Program-made: the position numbers and the translations under genes
Source: Maribacter sp. HTCC2170
GTDB taxonomy: Bacteria > Bacteroidota > Bacteroidia > Flavobacteriales > Flavobacteriaceae
NCBI RefSeq assembly: GCF_000153165.2
Contig: NC_014472.1
Span: forward strand, 1,609,501 to 1,673,500
Direction of reading: 5' to 3'
Length of the DNA stretch: 64,000 bases
Shown here: piece after piece, positions 38,062 to 47,516 of the stretch
How the letters are laid out: each line of letters opens with the position of its first letter
Position numbering within the stretch: the stretch's first letter is position 1
The notes under the pieces: model-generated
Told to the model about the DNA's origin: nothing
The model's input: the letters and a program-made list of their open reading frames with translations, nothing else
The model's database searches: none

Positions 38062-39168
38062 ATGTCGATACCCGTTACCAATGTTTCAAAACGGCTGTTT
38101 TCCTTAGATGTTTTTAGAGGACTCACCATGTTTCTTTTAGTGGCCGAAGCTGCTGGATTTCATCACAATTTCACCGAGCTAACAGATGGCACCATTTTTT
38201 CAGGCCTAGCTCATCAATTACATCACCATCCATGGAATGGTTTGCGTTTTTGGGATTTGATCCAACCCTTCTTTATGTTTATTGTTGGGGTGGCAATGCC
38301 CTTTTCTTTACGAAAACGTTTAGCCAGTGGATCAAGGAAGTCGGCCACGAGACACATATTGAAAAGATGCTTTCTTTTGTTCGCCTTTGGTGCCTTGCTT
38401 CATTGCGTGTATAGCCATGCGCTGGTATGGGAACTGTGGAATGTTTTGGTACAATTGGCCTTTACGATTTTAATCGCCTATTTTATAATGAGTCTTTCCA
38501 ATAAGGCTCAGATAGGTATATCGATAGGGTTATTGTTGCTCACTGAAATTCTTTACCGCACCTACAACCCATCTGCACCTTATGTACAAGGACACGAAAG
38601 TTTCGGCTCTTTTATTGATATGCTGGTCATGGGAAAAACCAATAGTGGTTATTGGGTGGTTGTAAATTTTCTACCCACAGCTGCCCATACTATTTGGGGC
38701 GTTGTTTGTGGTAAGTTGCTATTATCATCAGCCACGGATCAAAATAAGCTTAAGCCCATAGTCATTTGGGGTGTTGTTTTGTTGATATTAGGGTATTCAA
38801 TGGACCTACTGAACATTACACCCATTGTCAAGAGAATAGCCACAACATCGTTTACAATGGCTTCTGGGGGATGGTGTCTACTTACCTTAGCATTGTTTTA
38901 TTGGTGGATTGACATTAAGGGCAATAAACCCAATTGGCTAAAGATTTTCAGCGTAGTGGGTACAAATTCAATTTTCATTTACCTTTTTGCTGAGACCGTT
39001 GGGGTTCAGTGGTTTCGTGGTTTTGGAAAAATATTCACCGAAGGCCTTTTGGCACCCATAGGGGTTCCCAATGATTGGATAATGGTAGTAAATGCACTAT
39101 TCGTACTCTTTATCTTTTGGTATATCACTTACTTTCTAGATCAGAAAAAAGTCTATTTTAAAGTGTAA
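38062..39168 (+). CDS. NagX-like DUF5009 membrane protein (heparan-alpha-glucosaminide N-acetyltransferase homologue)
   Basis: The 368-residue inner-membrane protein has about ten hydrophobic helices and the family N-terminus RLFSLDVFRGLTMFLLVAE. It also has FWDLIQPFFMFIVGVAMPFSL near residues 63-83 and GVVCGKLL in the middle. This family is related to lysosomal HGSNAT and bacterial NagX, found in N-acetylglucosamine utilisation loci. It may transfer acetyl groups to aminosugars or move them across the membrane; the biochemical role in bacteria is not settled. It is divergent from the SGNH operon and ends 8 bp from the convergent GH20 hexosaminidase, which supports an aminosugar role. Confidence 0.88.
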   Translation: MSIPVTNVSKRLFSLDVFRGLTMFLLVAEAAGFHHNFTELTDGTIFSGLAHQLHHHPWNGLRFWDLIQPFFMFIVGVAMPFSLRKRLASGSRKSATRHILKRCFLLFAFGALLHCVYSHALVWELWNVLVQLAFTILIAYFIMSLSNKAQIGISIGLLLLTEILYRTYNPSAPYVQGHESFGSFIDMLVMGKTNSGYWVVVNFLPTAAHTIWGVVCGKLLLSSATDQNKLKPIVIWGVVLLILGYSMDLLNITPIVKRIATTSFTMASGGWCLLTLALFYWWIDIKGNKPNWLKIFSVVGTNSIFIYLFAETVGVQWFRGFGKIFTEGLLAPIGVPNDWIMVVNALFVLFIFWYITYFLDQKKVYFKV

Positions 39169-39176
39169 TGGGATTA

Positions 39177-41276
39177 CTATTTTAATGTGGATTCAGCATT
39201 TTCCAAATAAATTAAGTTGGGCAAGGCCATATCGAGCTTGTCTAAGAATAGTTGCTCACCGATGAATTGCCAATCAAAATTCAAGGATTGATTGGCCATA
39301 TGTACATGATGATCTTGATCTAGAATGTAATTATCTGGTTTATTAAGCACCCGGGTTTTTTCATAGACAGCTTCAAATGCACCTCGTAGAAGTGAAAACT
39401 CCACTTTTAACATACCTAATTTTTTCACAGCTTCCAATTCCTCAGCAGGTGTTTGAGCCTTATCATAAGCCTTAAGAGTTAATAATGCTTTTGGGGCATA
39501 ATGCGCCAGTTTATTTACCTGATTATAAACATCTAAACTATAGCTGTTCCGTAATGCACTTGATCTCATTTGGGATATTTTGTTTGAAATGCTGTCGTAC
39601 CCTTTCATTACAAGTTCAGCATTAGCCAAACGTTCTTTATATTTTATACTCCATTCTCCCTTTTTGTTTCTGTTCGGCATATCAATGACTCCTTCTTCAA
39701 TAGGGTTGTCCATTCCTTTTAGATAGTTTCTTTTGTTCCCCTTAAGCAATGCATTTTTCCAAAAAACAACAGGATCTTCCAAATCGTCAATGAATGCCAT
39801 AGTAGAGTCCTTCAATGTATATGAAAACTCCCTTTGTCTGTAAGCGGATTTGATTTTGTCTTTACCCCTTTTTTCCCCTGACCAAGTATATTCCGCAAAA
39901 GCGATTATTCCGCGTGTATAAAGTTCAAAATGTGGAGAATCGTCGTCCCAGAGCGTGAGTAAAAGTCCGTTTAGACCACTATTGATAGAGTTAACTGCAA
40001 AAGATTTTATGTTATCCATGTTACTTTCTGATTGTGGCATCAGAACCCAACGGGTTTGCCCGGCAGTGGCACCCATAACTTGAAAACCATTATCGGCGAA
40101 CCATTGCATGGCCTTTGTATTTCCATAGGCCTCAGGTGAACTATAATTCCATCGCATATAAATACAGTTTTTTGGAAATTTGTCTAAAAAAGAAGTTAGC
40201 TTATGTTCATTTTGTGACCATATGCTGTCCACTTCCCTTTTGGTCATATTGGGCCTGAACATTGGTTCGTAAACATCCGCTTGCCGCAGTGGCATATCGT
40301 CCCAAAAAATGGGAATACGACCATGCTTTTCAGCAAAAGTGCTGACCTTTGCTAACCATCCCAATTGCAACTCCAAGGCAGATTTACCACTATCACGCCC
40401 GGTTGTATGTACCTCATCACCACCAACGTGTAAATATTTCCCATGGGGAGTGGCCTCCATAGCATCTAGATATAAATCAAATTGCACCTCATAAGTTTTT
40501 GGGTCTAAAGGATTAAAGGCCCAATCACTTTCTGTATTATCTCTTAATGCTTTGTATTCATCATGTTTTAAAATGAAGGAAGCATGGCCCAATCCTTGAA
40601 CCAAAGGGCTTATGCTAATGTGTCGCTGTGCGGCATAATCACTAAGTTTCTTCCATTTTTCTATGGACCAAGCATCCATTGAAGACACCTTTGGTTGTTT
40701 TGTGAATTTTAATTTATCCTCGATTTCGAGAATAATGGCGTTCACTTTATATCCTGCTAATTTGTCGATAAGGTCATAATAATATGCCTCTTTTTCTAAG
40801 TGATGTTTCACATCTAAATGTACGGCCCTATAGGCCAACAAAGGGTAGTCTTCAATTGTGCATACTGGCAGGTTCACTTCTTGCTCCTTGGAGTCTATTA
40901 ACAATTGCTCCAAAGTTTTGACCCCGTAAAAGAGACCAATGGAATCTTTTCCAGTAATCTTTATTTTATCATTATCAATTTTCAGCAAGTAACCCTGATC
41001 TTTTATATCCAGAGAATTATCAACCTCAAACAGCAACTGGGCTTTAGATTCTTTATCAGCCCGCTTCATTTTACCAAATAGGTCATTTTCAATAGGAAGC
41101 TCTGAATTTATTTTTGAATGATAAAGTTTTAAATCCTTAACATTTAGGCTACTAACCCCATTAATTTCAAACTTTTGTGGTAGTGGTAAAACCTCAAAAT
41201 CACCAAGTTTTTCCGGAGAATTTTTACAGGAGATTAAAAAAAGGAGCGACACGAAAAGAGCACAGGTTTTCCTCAT
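39177..41276 (-). CDS. GH20 beta-N-acetylhexosaminidase lipoprotein
   Basis: The 699-residue lipoprotein (lipobox LISC, Cys17) has the GH20b N-terminal alpha/beta domain (~20-135) and the catalytic TIM barrel (~140-480). The barrel begins after YPLLAYRAVHLDVKHHL and bears the Asp-Glu catalytic pair in YLHVGGDEVH near residue 285, where Glu is the acid and Asp orients the substrate N-acetyl group. A helical C-terminal region (~480-699) follows. It removes terminal GlcNAc or GalNAc from glycans or chitin fragments at the cell envelope. With DUF5009 and DUF1080 it forms a small aminoglycan-directed cluster, though no SusCD pair is nearby. Confidence 0.92.
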   Translation of the reverse strand: MRKTCALFVSLLFLISCKNSPEKLGDFEVLPLPQKFEINGVSSLNVKDLKLYHSKINSELPIENDLFGKMKRADKESKAQLLFEVDNSLDIKDQGYLLKIDNDKIKITGKDSIGLFYGVKTLEQLLIDSKEQEVNLPVCTIEDYPLLAYRAVHLDVKHHLEKEAYYYDLIDKLAGYKVNAIILEIEDKLKFTKQPKVSSMDAWSIEKWKKLSDYAAQRHISISPLVQGLGHASFILKHDEYKALRDNTESDWAFNPLDPKTYEVQFDLYLDAMEATPHGKYLHVGGDEVHTTGRDSGKSALELQLGWLAKVSTFAEKHGRIPIFWDDMPLRQADVYEPMFRPNMTKREVDSIWSQNEHKLTSFLDKFPKNCIYMRWNYSSPEAYGNTKAMQWFADNGFQVMGATAGQTRWVLMPQSESNMDNIKSFAVNSINSGLNGLLLTLWDDDSPHFELYTRGIIAFAEYTWSGEKRGKDKIKSAYRQREFSYTLKDSTMAFIDDLEDPVVFWKNALLKGNKRNYLKGMDNPIEEGVIDMPNRNKKGEWSIKYKERLANAELVMKGYDSISNKISQMRSSALRNSYSLDVYNQVNKLAHYAPKALLTLKAYDKAQTPAEELEAVKKLGMLKVEFSLLRGAFEAVYEKTRVLNKPDNYILDQDHHVHMANQSLNFDWQFIGEQLFLDKLDMALPNLIYLENAESTLK

Positions 41277-41419
41277 GGAATTTTGTTCAAGGTTGATAAA
41301 GAATAAATTATTTGCAAATGCCTATAAAAGTAAGAAATAGTTGGCCCAATAGCTCATTATTATACATTTACAAACAAACTTATGGTATCTTACAGATAGA
41401 ATCGTTTTAAACTTGAGAT

Positions 41420-42292
41420 ATGAGGTCTTTTTTGAACAAGCTTGTTTTTTTGGGCATGATGATTTTGCTAAGTCAATGTGCAAGTGTAAAAACCATTTCA
41501 GATAAAGATGTGTGGCAAGACCTTTTCAATGGAAAGGACATTGCGGATTGGACCACTAAAATTCATCATTATGAGACAGGGGATAATCATGGTGATACTT
41601 TTAGGGTAGAAGATGAAATCATAAAAGTACGCTACAATCAGTACGAGGGCGATTTTAATGATCGTTTTGGCCATTTATATTATAATAAACCCTATTCCTA
41701 TTTTCATTTGTCTATGGAGTATAGATTTGTAGGTGAGCTGCATCCAGGTGCTCCAAGCTTTACCTTGAAAAATAGCGGCATAATGTTTCATAGTCAAGAC
41801 CCTAAAACCATGCCCAAAGAACAAAATTGGCCTATTTCTGTAGAAATGCAGTTTTTGGCAGGATTGGAAAAAGACAAACCTAGGCCAACGGGCAATATGT
41901 GCTCACCGGGAACCGATGTAGTATATCAAGGAAAAGTAGATCCAAGGCACTGCATCAATTCGTCTTCAGAAACCTTTTTTGGCAAGCAATGGGTGAAAGC
42001 AGAACTTATAGTATTAGGTGATTCTTTGGTTACGCATATTATAAATGGAAAAGAGGTGCTGCAATATACCAAACCTCAAATGGGAGGTGGTGTGGTTGAT
42101 CGTTATGATGCAGAAATAAAAAAAGACGGACAGCCTTTGACTTCAGGATTTATTGCTTTGCAAAGCGAGGGACAACCAATTGACTTTAAGAATATTAAAA
42201 TAAAAAACCTGAAAGGGTGCATGGATCCAAAAGCCGTTAACTACGGCAAACATTTTATAAAATCGAATCCAGGAAGTTGTATCTATAAATGA
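41420..42292 (+). CDS. DUF1080 lipoprotein (3-keto-disaccharide hydrolase-type domain)
   Basis: The 290-residue lipoprotein (lipobox LSQC, Cys20) consists mostly of a DUF1080 concanavalin-like beta-sandwich: WQDLFNGKDIADWTTKIHHYE near residue 35, YFHLSMEYRFVGE, SGIMFHSQDP, and a closing GFIALQSEGQPIDFKNIKIKNL. Some DUF1080 proteins hydrolyse 3-keto-glycosides made by Gfo/Idh-type dehydrogenases, others bind or cleave glycans. A short Cys-containing tail (GCMDPKAVNYG... GSC) extends after it. Since a Gfo/Idh enzyme lies ~9 kb away, a 3-keto-sugar link is possible but unproven. It is monocistronic. Confidence 0.88.
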   Translation: MRSFLNKLVFLGMMILLSQCASVKTISDKDVWQDLFNGKDIADWTTKIHHYETGDNHGDTFRVEDEIIKVRYNQYEGDFNDRFGHLYYNKPYSYFHLSMEYRFVGELHPGAPSFTLKNSGIMFHSQDPKTMPKEQNWPISVEMQFLAGLEKDKPRPTGNMCSPGTDVVYQGKVDPRHCINSSSETFFGKQWVKAELIVLGDSLVTHIINGKEVLQYTKPQMGGGVVDRYDAEIKKDGQPLTSGFIALQSEGQPIDFKNIKIKNLKGCMDPKAVNYGKHFIKSNPGSCIYK

Positions 42293-42301
42293 TATCCTAG
42301 A

Positions 42302-43936
42302 TTATTGTAAGATGGCATTGTACTTGTTTTCATTTGCCAAAAGTTCTGTACTGACCAAGATTGCCTCATCGTGGGTTAAATAATATTCAAACAGCCCTTC
42401 TCTATAGAAGTACCTTTTTACGATTTCGTCTTCCAACTTCTTTTGGATTTCATTTTGATGCTTATCCAAAGACAGGATTTTGCTCTTTTCTATTTCAGTT
42501 AAAAGAGATTTGTAATTTTCTTGGACTGAAGCCCCGAACATATCATCATCCGAATTGCCCATAGCTTCTTTGATGGCCTTTTCTGTCTTTGTTTCGTATG
42601 AGAAATTACTTTGGGAAACAAAAGTTTTAAACGCATTGAAATCATCCTTTGAAAAAGTGAAATCGCTGAGGTTTTCAATATTATTTTGGTAATGGTAGTT
42701 CGTGGCATAATCAAACATTACATTGTTTTGTGCCAAGGCCATGGTCAAAGAATTTGCTTTTAATTCGTCTACTTCAATATCCGGTAATACACCACCACCA
42801 TCTTGGACTTTTCGACCGTTCCTTGTTCTAAATTCGTTGAACTGGGTATTACGTACAGCTTTACCGTCCTCATCCCTATTCCAATAATCCAAGGATTGTA
42901 TGCATCTTCCAGAAGAAGTGTAATAGCGACTTATCGTAACCTTCAATTGGGTTCCGTAAGTAAGTTTCATTGGTCTTTGAACCAGCCCCTTTCCGAAACT
43001 GCGTGCGCCAATTATAACAGCCCTATCTAAATCTTGTAAACTGCCTGAAACAATTTCACTGGCCGAAGCACTGCTCCCGTTTACCAACACAACCAATGGT
43101 ATATCAATATCTACCGGTTTACGCTTGGTTCTATATTCAGAATTGAACTTCTTTACCTTTGATTTGGTAGTCACGATCAACTCACCTTTGGGGACAAAAA
43201 GATTTGTGACATTTATTGCTTCGGACAATAGTCCGCCTGGATTGCCTCGTAGATCCAGTATTATTTTTTCAGCCCCTTTTCCCTTAAGGTCGATTAGGGC
43301 CGCTTTGGTCTGTGAAGAAGCTTTTGCATTAAACTTTGCCAATACTATATACCCTGTCTTATCATCTACCATATGATAAAATGGCACCGCATCAACTTCA
43401 ATGGCTTCACGTTTTATTGTTGTAGTATTCGTTTTACCCAATCTTTTATAGGTGATTGCGACTGATGAATTGTTTGCCCCTTTTAGCAACTCACTTGCAT
43501 TATCATCAAAATCGGCAACGTTGATTTCCCCAATTTTAATAATTTCATCGCCAGCTTTTAAACCAGCCTTATCCGCGGGGTAGTCTTTATAGGGTTCAAC
43601 AACCAATAATCGGTCGTCATAGGAACGTACCAATGCGCCTATTCCGGAATATTCTCCTGCATTATTTATTTTATAGGCCTCGACATCCTGTTCATTTAGG
43701 AATTTGGTGTACGGATCAAGTTCATTCAGCATATTCTTTATTGCGGTATCCATTAACTCTGCTGGATTTGTTTCATCAACATAGTTCATGTTCAACTCCT
43801 TGAAAAGTGTAGTGAAAATCTCTATTTGCTTCGCAATCTCAAAGAAATCGCTCTTAAATCCACTTCCAACAATTAAAAAGGTAACCGCCAAAACCGGAAC
43901 CAACACCTTTTTTTTAATCAACTTATTCATCCTCAA
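42302..43936 (-). CDS. S41 family C-terminal processing protease
   Basis: The 544-residue protein has an N-terminal membrane or signal segment (KKVLVPVLAVTFLIVGSG), an N-terminal helical region, a PDZ domain (~85-170; GIGALVRSYDDRLLVVEPYKDYPADKAGLKAGDEI) and the S41 catalytic domain. The nucleophile Ser lies in LVNGSSASASEIVSG near residue 290, the catalytic Lys ~25 residues later in ARSFGKGLVQ. Related Tsp/CtpA proteases trim C-termini of periplasmic proteins. Its start overlaps the 3' end of rnpA by 14 bp, so it is probably expressed from the rnpA promoter. Confidence 0.92.
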   Translation of the reverse strand: MRMNKLIKKKVLVPVLAVTFLIVGSGFKSDFFEIAKQIEIFTTLFKELNMNYVDETNPAELMDTAIKNMLNELDPYTKFLNEQDVEAYKINNAGEYSGIGALVRSYDDRLLVVEPYKDYPADKAGLKAGDEIIKIGEINVADFDDNASELLKGANNSSVAITYKRLGKTNTTTIKREAIEVDAVPFYHMVDDKTGYIVLAKFNAKASSQTKAALIDLKGKGAEKIILDLRGNPGGLLSEAINVTNLFVPKGELIVTTKSKVKKFNSEYRTKRKPVDIDIPLVVLVNGSSASASEIVSGSLQDLDRAVIIGARSFGKGLVQRPMKLTYGTQLKVTISRYYTSSGRCIQSLDYWNRDEDGKAVRNTQFNEFRTRNGRKVQDGGGVLPDIEVDELKANSLTMALAQNNVMFDYATNYHYQNNIENLSDFTFSKDDFNAFKTFVSQSNFSYETKTEKAIKEAMGNSDDDMFGASVQENYKSLLTEIEKSKILSLDKHQNEIQKKLEDEIVKRYFYREGLFEYYLTHDEAILVSTELLANENKYNAILQ

Positions 43937-44294
43937 TTTTTTTTAAAAACTTGTGCAGGGTTAATTGCATGTTCTTTTCCAACTCAATGTATTTGGGCAT
44001 TTCCTTACCAAGGTATAAAATTAGAAACGCAAAGTTTCCCTCACTATTGTTAAAAACCAAGTGTTTGTTCAACCTATAGGATTCTCTGAGCAATCTTTTG
44101 ATTCGGTTTCTTTTGACTGCGCTTTTAAAATTCTTTTTCGGTACAGCCATTCCCGCTTTAAATCTTGCGTTCATTGGCTCCTCTATCTTGAGGTATATTA
44201 ATTTAATAGGGAAACTTGACAAACTTTTTCCTTCTTGAAAGAGTTGTTCTATCAGCTTTTTACTTTTGAGTTTTTCTTTTTTTGGAAATTTCAT
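43923..44294 (-). CDS. rnpA: Ribonuclease P protein component
   Basis: The basic 123-residue protein carries the RnpA signature: FPKKEKLKSKKLIEQLFQEGKS at the N-terminus, FKAGMAVPKKNFKSAVKRNRIKRLLRESYRLNK in the centre (the RNR motif KRNRIKR binds the RNase P RNA), and a C-terminal helix. It assists the catalytic RNA in maturing tRNA 5' ends. Starts at 44300 (MSMKFP) and 44327 are also possible; I prefer 44294 because homologues begin close to the KLKS motif. The S41 protease gene overlaps its end by 14 bp. rpmH is not adjacent. Confidence 0.92.
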   Translation of the reverse strand: MKFPKKEKLKSKKLIEQLFQEGKSLSSFPIKLIYLKIEEPMNARFKAGMAVPKKNFKSAVKRNRIKRLLRESYRLNKHLVFNNSEGNFAFLILYLGKEMPKYIELEKNMQLTLHKFLKKIEDE

Positions 44295-44356
44295 CGACAT
44301 GATTGGGTAAAAGTAAAGAAATTTCACTGTAAAGGTTTTATGACATTTGTCATTTG

Positions 44357-44383
44357 TTGGCGGACGAAAAAGGCGCTATTTTG
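44357..44383 (+). promoter_or_regulatory. Promoter of the GCS2-CBS gene
   Basis: TTG at 44357-44359, a 17-bp spacer and TATTTTG at 44377-44383 approximate the flavobacterial consensus (one T short in the TTTG part). It lies 50 bp before the ATG at 44433, in the divergent gap opposite rnpA. Confidence 0.5.
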
Positions 44384-44432
44384 TATTGGTGAACACTAGT
44401 CTGTTTTTTAGATAGACGACAATATATTAAGT

Positions 44433-46283
44433 ATGGGAGAACTAAACGTAGAAAAGCTGATCGGAAACCCGAACAAATCAATTTATATAAAACAATTAAT
44501 GTCAGACATCAAGGCGTTGGAATATATGCTTGAAAACAACATGTTTGAAAAAGACATTACAAGGATAGGGGCCGAGCAGGAATTTTGCTTGGTGAATAAA
44601 GAATGGGGCCCGGCCAACAATGCTGTTGAAATATTGAAAGAGCTTGACCAGAAGTACTTTACCTCTGAAATCGCTCTTTATAATCTAGAAATAAACCTGG
44701 ACCCTCACGAATTAAAAGGAGACTGCTTTTCTACATTACACAGACAGTTAAAAAAACTTTTGAACACGGCTGAGGAAGCTGCAGCAAAAAAAGAAACAAA
44801 AATCATGTTAACCGGTATTTTGCCAACCATACGAACCAAGCATCTAAGTCTTTCTTATATGACGCCACTAAAGCGATATAAGATTTTAAACGAGGCAATA
44901 AAAGAAGTTAGAAAGAATGATATTGAACTACATATTAAAGGGGTAGATGAACTAAACCTGAAGCACGACTCTATACTTTATGAGGGCTGTAATACCAGCT
45001 TTCAATCTCATTTACAAATAAACCCTGATGAATTTGCAGATACGTACAATTGGGCGCAGGCGATTGCCGGACCTATTCTTTCAATATGTACGAACTCTCC
45101 TATGTTAATGGGGCGTGAGCTTTGGGAAGAATCGCGTATTGCCTTGTTTGCGCAAAGTGTAGATACACGGGCAAGCACTTTTGTTTTGAATGAAAGAGAA
45201 CCAAGGGTTGGTTTCGGAAATAGATGGGCTCAAGGTTCTGTAGCTGACTTTTTTAAAGATACTGTTATTGGCTTTCGAAGTCTTATTACTACCGATTTCG
45301 AAACTGACAGTATGACTGAGATTCAAGAAGGAAAAACACCAAAATTAAAAGCGCTTAAACTACATAATGGCACTGTGTACAAGTGGAACAGACTATGCTA
45401 TGGTACAACTGATGGCAAGGCCCATATGCGAATAGAAAACAGATATATACCCTCGGGCCCTTCGACAGCCGATGAGATTGCTAATATGATGTTTTGGGTC
45501 GGTGTGATGAAAGGAAGACCAAAGGAGTTTGATGACATACATACCAAAATGGAATTCAAAGATGCAAAAAGCAACTTTTTCAATGCGGCCAGATATGGTA
45601 TGGCAACACAATTTTATTGGAACGGCAAACTGGTGTCAAGTCAAGACCTTTTAATGGACCACTTCTTACCTATGGCTTATAGAGGCTTGTATAGCATGAA
45701 AGTGAGCCCTGCTGATGCCGAACAATATCTAAGAATCATAAAGAACAGAATTCGATCAAGAAATGGTTCAAGGTGGATAGTTGAAGGTTTTCGAAAACTT
45801 AAAAAAGAGTATAAAACTCCAGACGCATTGAAGATTTTGTCTGCGACGATGTATGAGAGACAGGACAAAGGGTATAACGTAGATATTTGGCAACTACCTA
45901 GAGGCGATGAATTTAAGGTCCCTAAGGACAATAGAAAAGTTGGGGAACGAATGAATATCAGAACCATTACCGCTCAAGAAAATGACAGCATGGAGCTAGT
46001 TTTGAGAATGATGCAGTGGAAGAATATTCACCATGTACCTATTCTTGATATTCATCTTGATTTAGTTGGTCTTTTAACATGGACCGATGTTGGAAAATAT
46101 TTGGATAGACCGGAAGAGCATGAACAAAGCATCAATCAGATAATGCAGAAGAATTTGATTACAGTAACGCCTGAGACTCCTTTGGATGAAGCAACAAGAT
46201 TAATGGAAGAAAATGAGATAAATTGTTTACCTGTTGTTCGTGACAAAAAACTTGTTGGCATCATCACTTCCAAGGACTTGTAA
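44433..46283 (+). CDS. Glutamate-cysteine ligase-like (GCS2) protein fused to tandem CBS domains
   Basis: The 616-residue cytoplasmic protein combines a GCS2-type ligase domain (~35-430) with two C-terminal CBS domains (~500-616). In the ligase part, RIGAEQEFCLVN holds the metal and substrate glutamates of this superfamily, later blocks are NLEINLDPHELKG, SFQSHLQINPDEFADTYNW and RIENRYIPSGPSTADE. The CBS part reads ENDSMELVLRMMQW... DLVGLLTWTDVGKYL and PLDEATRLMEENEINCLPVV...GIITSKDL, typical adenosyl-ligand sensors. GCS2 relatives form gamma-glutamyl or similar amide bonds; the substrate here is unknown, and true GshA activity is not shown. It starts from its own promoter and is 3 bp upstream of an aspartoacylase-like gene. 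Confidence 0.85.
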   Translation: MGELNVEKLIGNPNKSIYIKQLMSDIKALEYMLENNMFEKDITRIGAEQEFCLVNKEWGPANNAVEILKELDQKYFTSEIALYNLEINLDPHELKGDCFSTLHRQLKKLLNTAEEAAAKKETKIMLTGILPTIRTKHLSLSYMTPLKRYKILNEAIKEVRKNDIELHIKGVDELNLKHDSILYEGCNTSFQSHLQINPDEFADTYNWAQAIAGPILSICTNSPMLMGRELWEESRIALFAQSVDTRASTFVLNEREPRVGFGNRWAQGSVADFFKDTVIGFRSLITTDFETDSMTEIQEGKTPKLKALKLHNGTVYKWNRLCYGTTDGKAHMRIENRYIPSGPSTADEIANMMFWVGVMKGRPKEFDDIHTKMEFKDAKSNFFNAARYGMATQFYWNGKLVSSQDLLMDHFLPMAYRGLYSMKVSPADAEQYLRIIKNRIRSRNGSRWIVEGFRKLKKEYKTPDALKILSATMYERQDKGYNVDIWQLPRGDEFKVPKDNRKVGERMNIRTITAQENDSMELVLRMMQWKNIHHVPILDIHLDLVGLLTWTDVGKYLDRPEEHEQSINQIMQKNLITVTPETPLDEATRLMEENEINCLPVVRDKKLVGIITSKDL

Positions 46284-46286
46284 TTT

Positions 46287-47507
46287 ATGGAGACTGTCGT
46301 GAAACCTAAAAAAACCTTGGAGACAAGGCGCATTATTGGCCAGATCAAAGGAAATCTACCTGGTCCTACTTTGATTTTTTTTGGCGGTATTCATGGCAAT
46401 GAGCAATCGGGGGTAACAGCACTTGAACACGTTTTTAACGAGCTTAAAACCTCTGCTGTTACATTTAAGGGAAGCTTTTACGGTATTCGTGGAAATTTAC
46501 CTGCTTTACTGAAAGGCAAAAGATTTCTTGAGAAAGACCTAAACCGTTTATGGACCCATTCAAATATTGGAAATATCAATTTCAAGGATAAAGACAGCCG
46601 GTTGGCCGAGGAAAAGGAGCTTGTTATTATTCATGAATTGATTTTGGGTATACTAAAAGAGGAAAAAGGTCCATTTTATTTTATTGATTTTCATACTACC
46701 TCTAGTAAAACACTGCCTTTTATTACGATAAATGATGCATTGATCAATCGTAGGTTTTCCAAGCTTTTCCCCGTGCCAATTATTTTGGGAATTGAGGAGT
46801 ATTTAAATGGCCCACTTTTGAGTTATATCAACGAAAAGGGATACGTTTCTTTAGGGTTTGAATCTGGCCAGCATACCGAGGAGACTGCCATTAAAAACAG
46901 CATAGCGTTTACATGGCTCACCTTGGTGTATAGTGGTTTTTTAAGCAAAACTGATGTAAAGGACTTTAAGGATTTTTATAATCAATTAAAAAAATCAGCG
47001 AAATCAAACTCGAATTTTTACGAAATAGTGCACCGCCATCATATTAATGACATTAAAGATTTTAAGATGATGGAGGGCTTCAAGAGTTTTGAAGAGGTTG
47101 TTGAAGGAACGCCCTTGGCGATGGAAAGAGATGAATTTATAAAGGCAGAAAAAGATACAATTATTTTTATGCCTTTGTATCAAGAACAAGGCGAGGAGGG
47201 CTTTTTTTTAATACGAAAAATACCTTCATGGGCACTTACACTTTCAGCTTTTTTAAGGAGAACCAATTTTGGGGCACTGCTACATGTTTTACCAGGGGTA
47301 TCATGGGGCAACAAACAAAAGCAATCGCTATTGGTGAACACCAAAGTAGCCCATTTTTTTACAAAACCCTTTTTTCACCTTTTGGGGTATAGAAATCGTG
47401 TACTTGATAAGACACATTTTGCGATGAACAATCGAGAACTTACCGCTAAAAATGAGATGTATAGAAATACCTGGTGGTATAGGATAACCACCAGTAAATC
47501 TATTTAG
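46287..47507 (+). CDS. Succinylglutamate desuccinylase/aspartoacylase family hydrolase
   Basis: The 406-residue protein belongs to the AstE/AspA zinc carboxypeptidase-like family. The zinc site begins with FFGGIHGNEQSGV (His and Glu ligands, residues ~32-44), followed by an arginine block (GIRGNLPALLKG, LNRLW) and IDFHTTSSKT with the third ligand near 130. A conserved GFESGQHTEE near 190 supplies the catalytic Glu. A C-terminal extension (~290-406) has no clear family match. It would cleave an N-acyl amino acid or amide. The 3-bp gap to the GCS2-CBS gene indicates translational coupling, so both may act on one gamma-glutamyl or N-acyl amino-acid metabolite. Confidence 0.85.
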   Translation: METVVKPKKTLETRRIIGQIKGNLPGPTLIFFGGIHGNEQSGVTALEHVFNELKTSAVTFKGSFYGIRGNLPALLKGKRFLEKDLNRLWTHSNIGNINFKDKDSRLAEEKELVIIHELILGILKEEKGPFYFIDFHTTSSKTLPFITINDALINRRFSKLFPVPIILGIEEYLNGPLLSYINEKGYVSLGFESGQHTEETAIKNSIAFTWLTLVYSGFLSKTDVKDFKDFYNQLKKSAKSNSNFYEIVHRHHINDIKDFKMMEGFKSFEEVVEGTPLAMERDEFIKAEKDTIIFMPLYQEQGEEGFFLIRKIPSWALTLSAFLRRTNFGALLHVLPGVSWGNKQKQSLLVNTKVAHFFTKPFFHLLGYRNRVLDKTHFAMNNRELTAKNEMYRNTWWYRITTSKSI

Positions 47508-47516
47508 AAAAATGTG

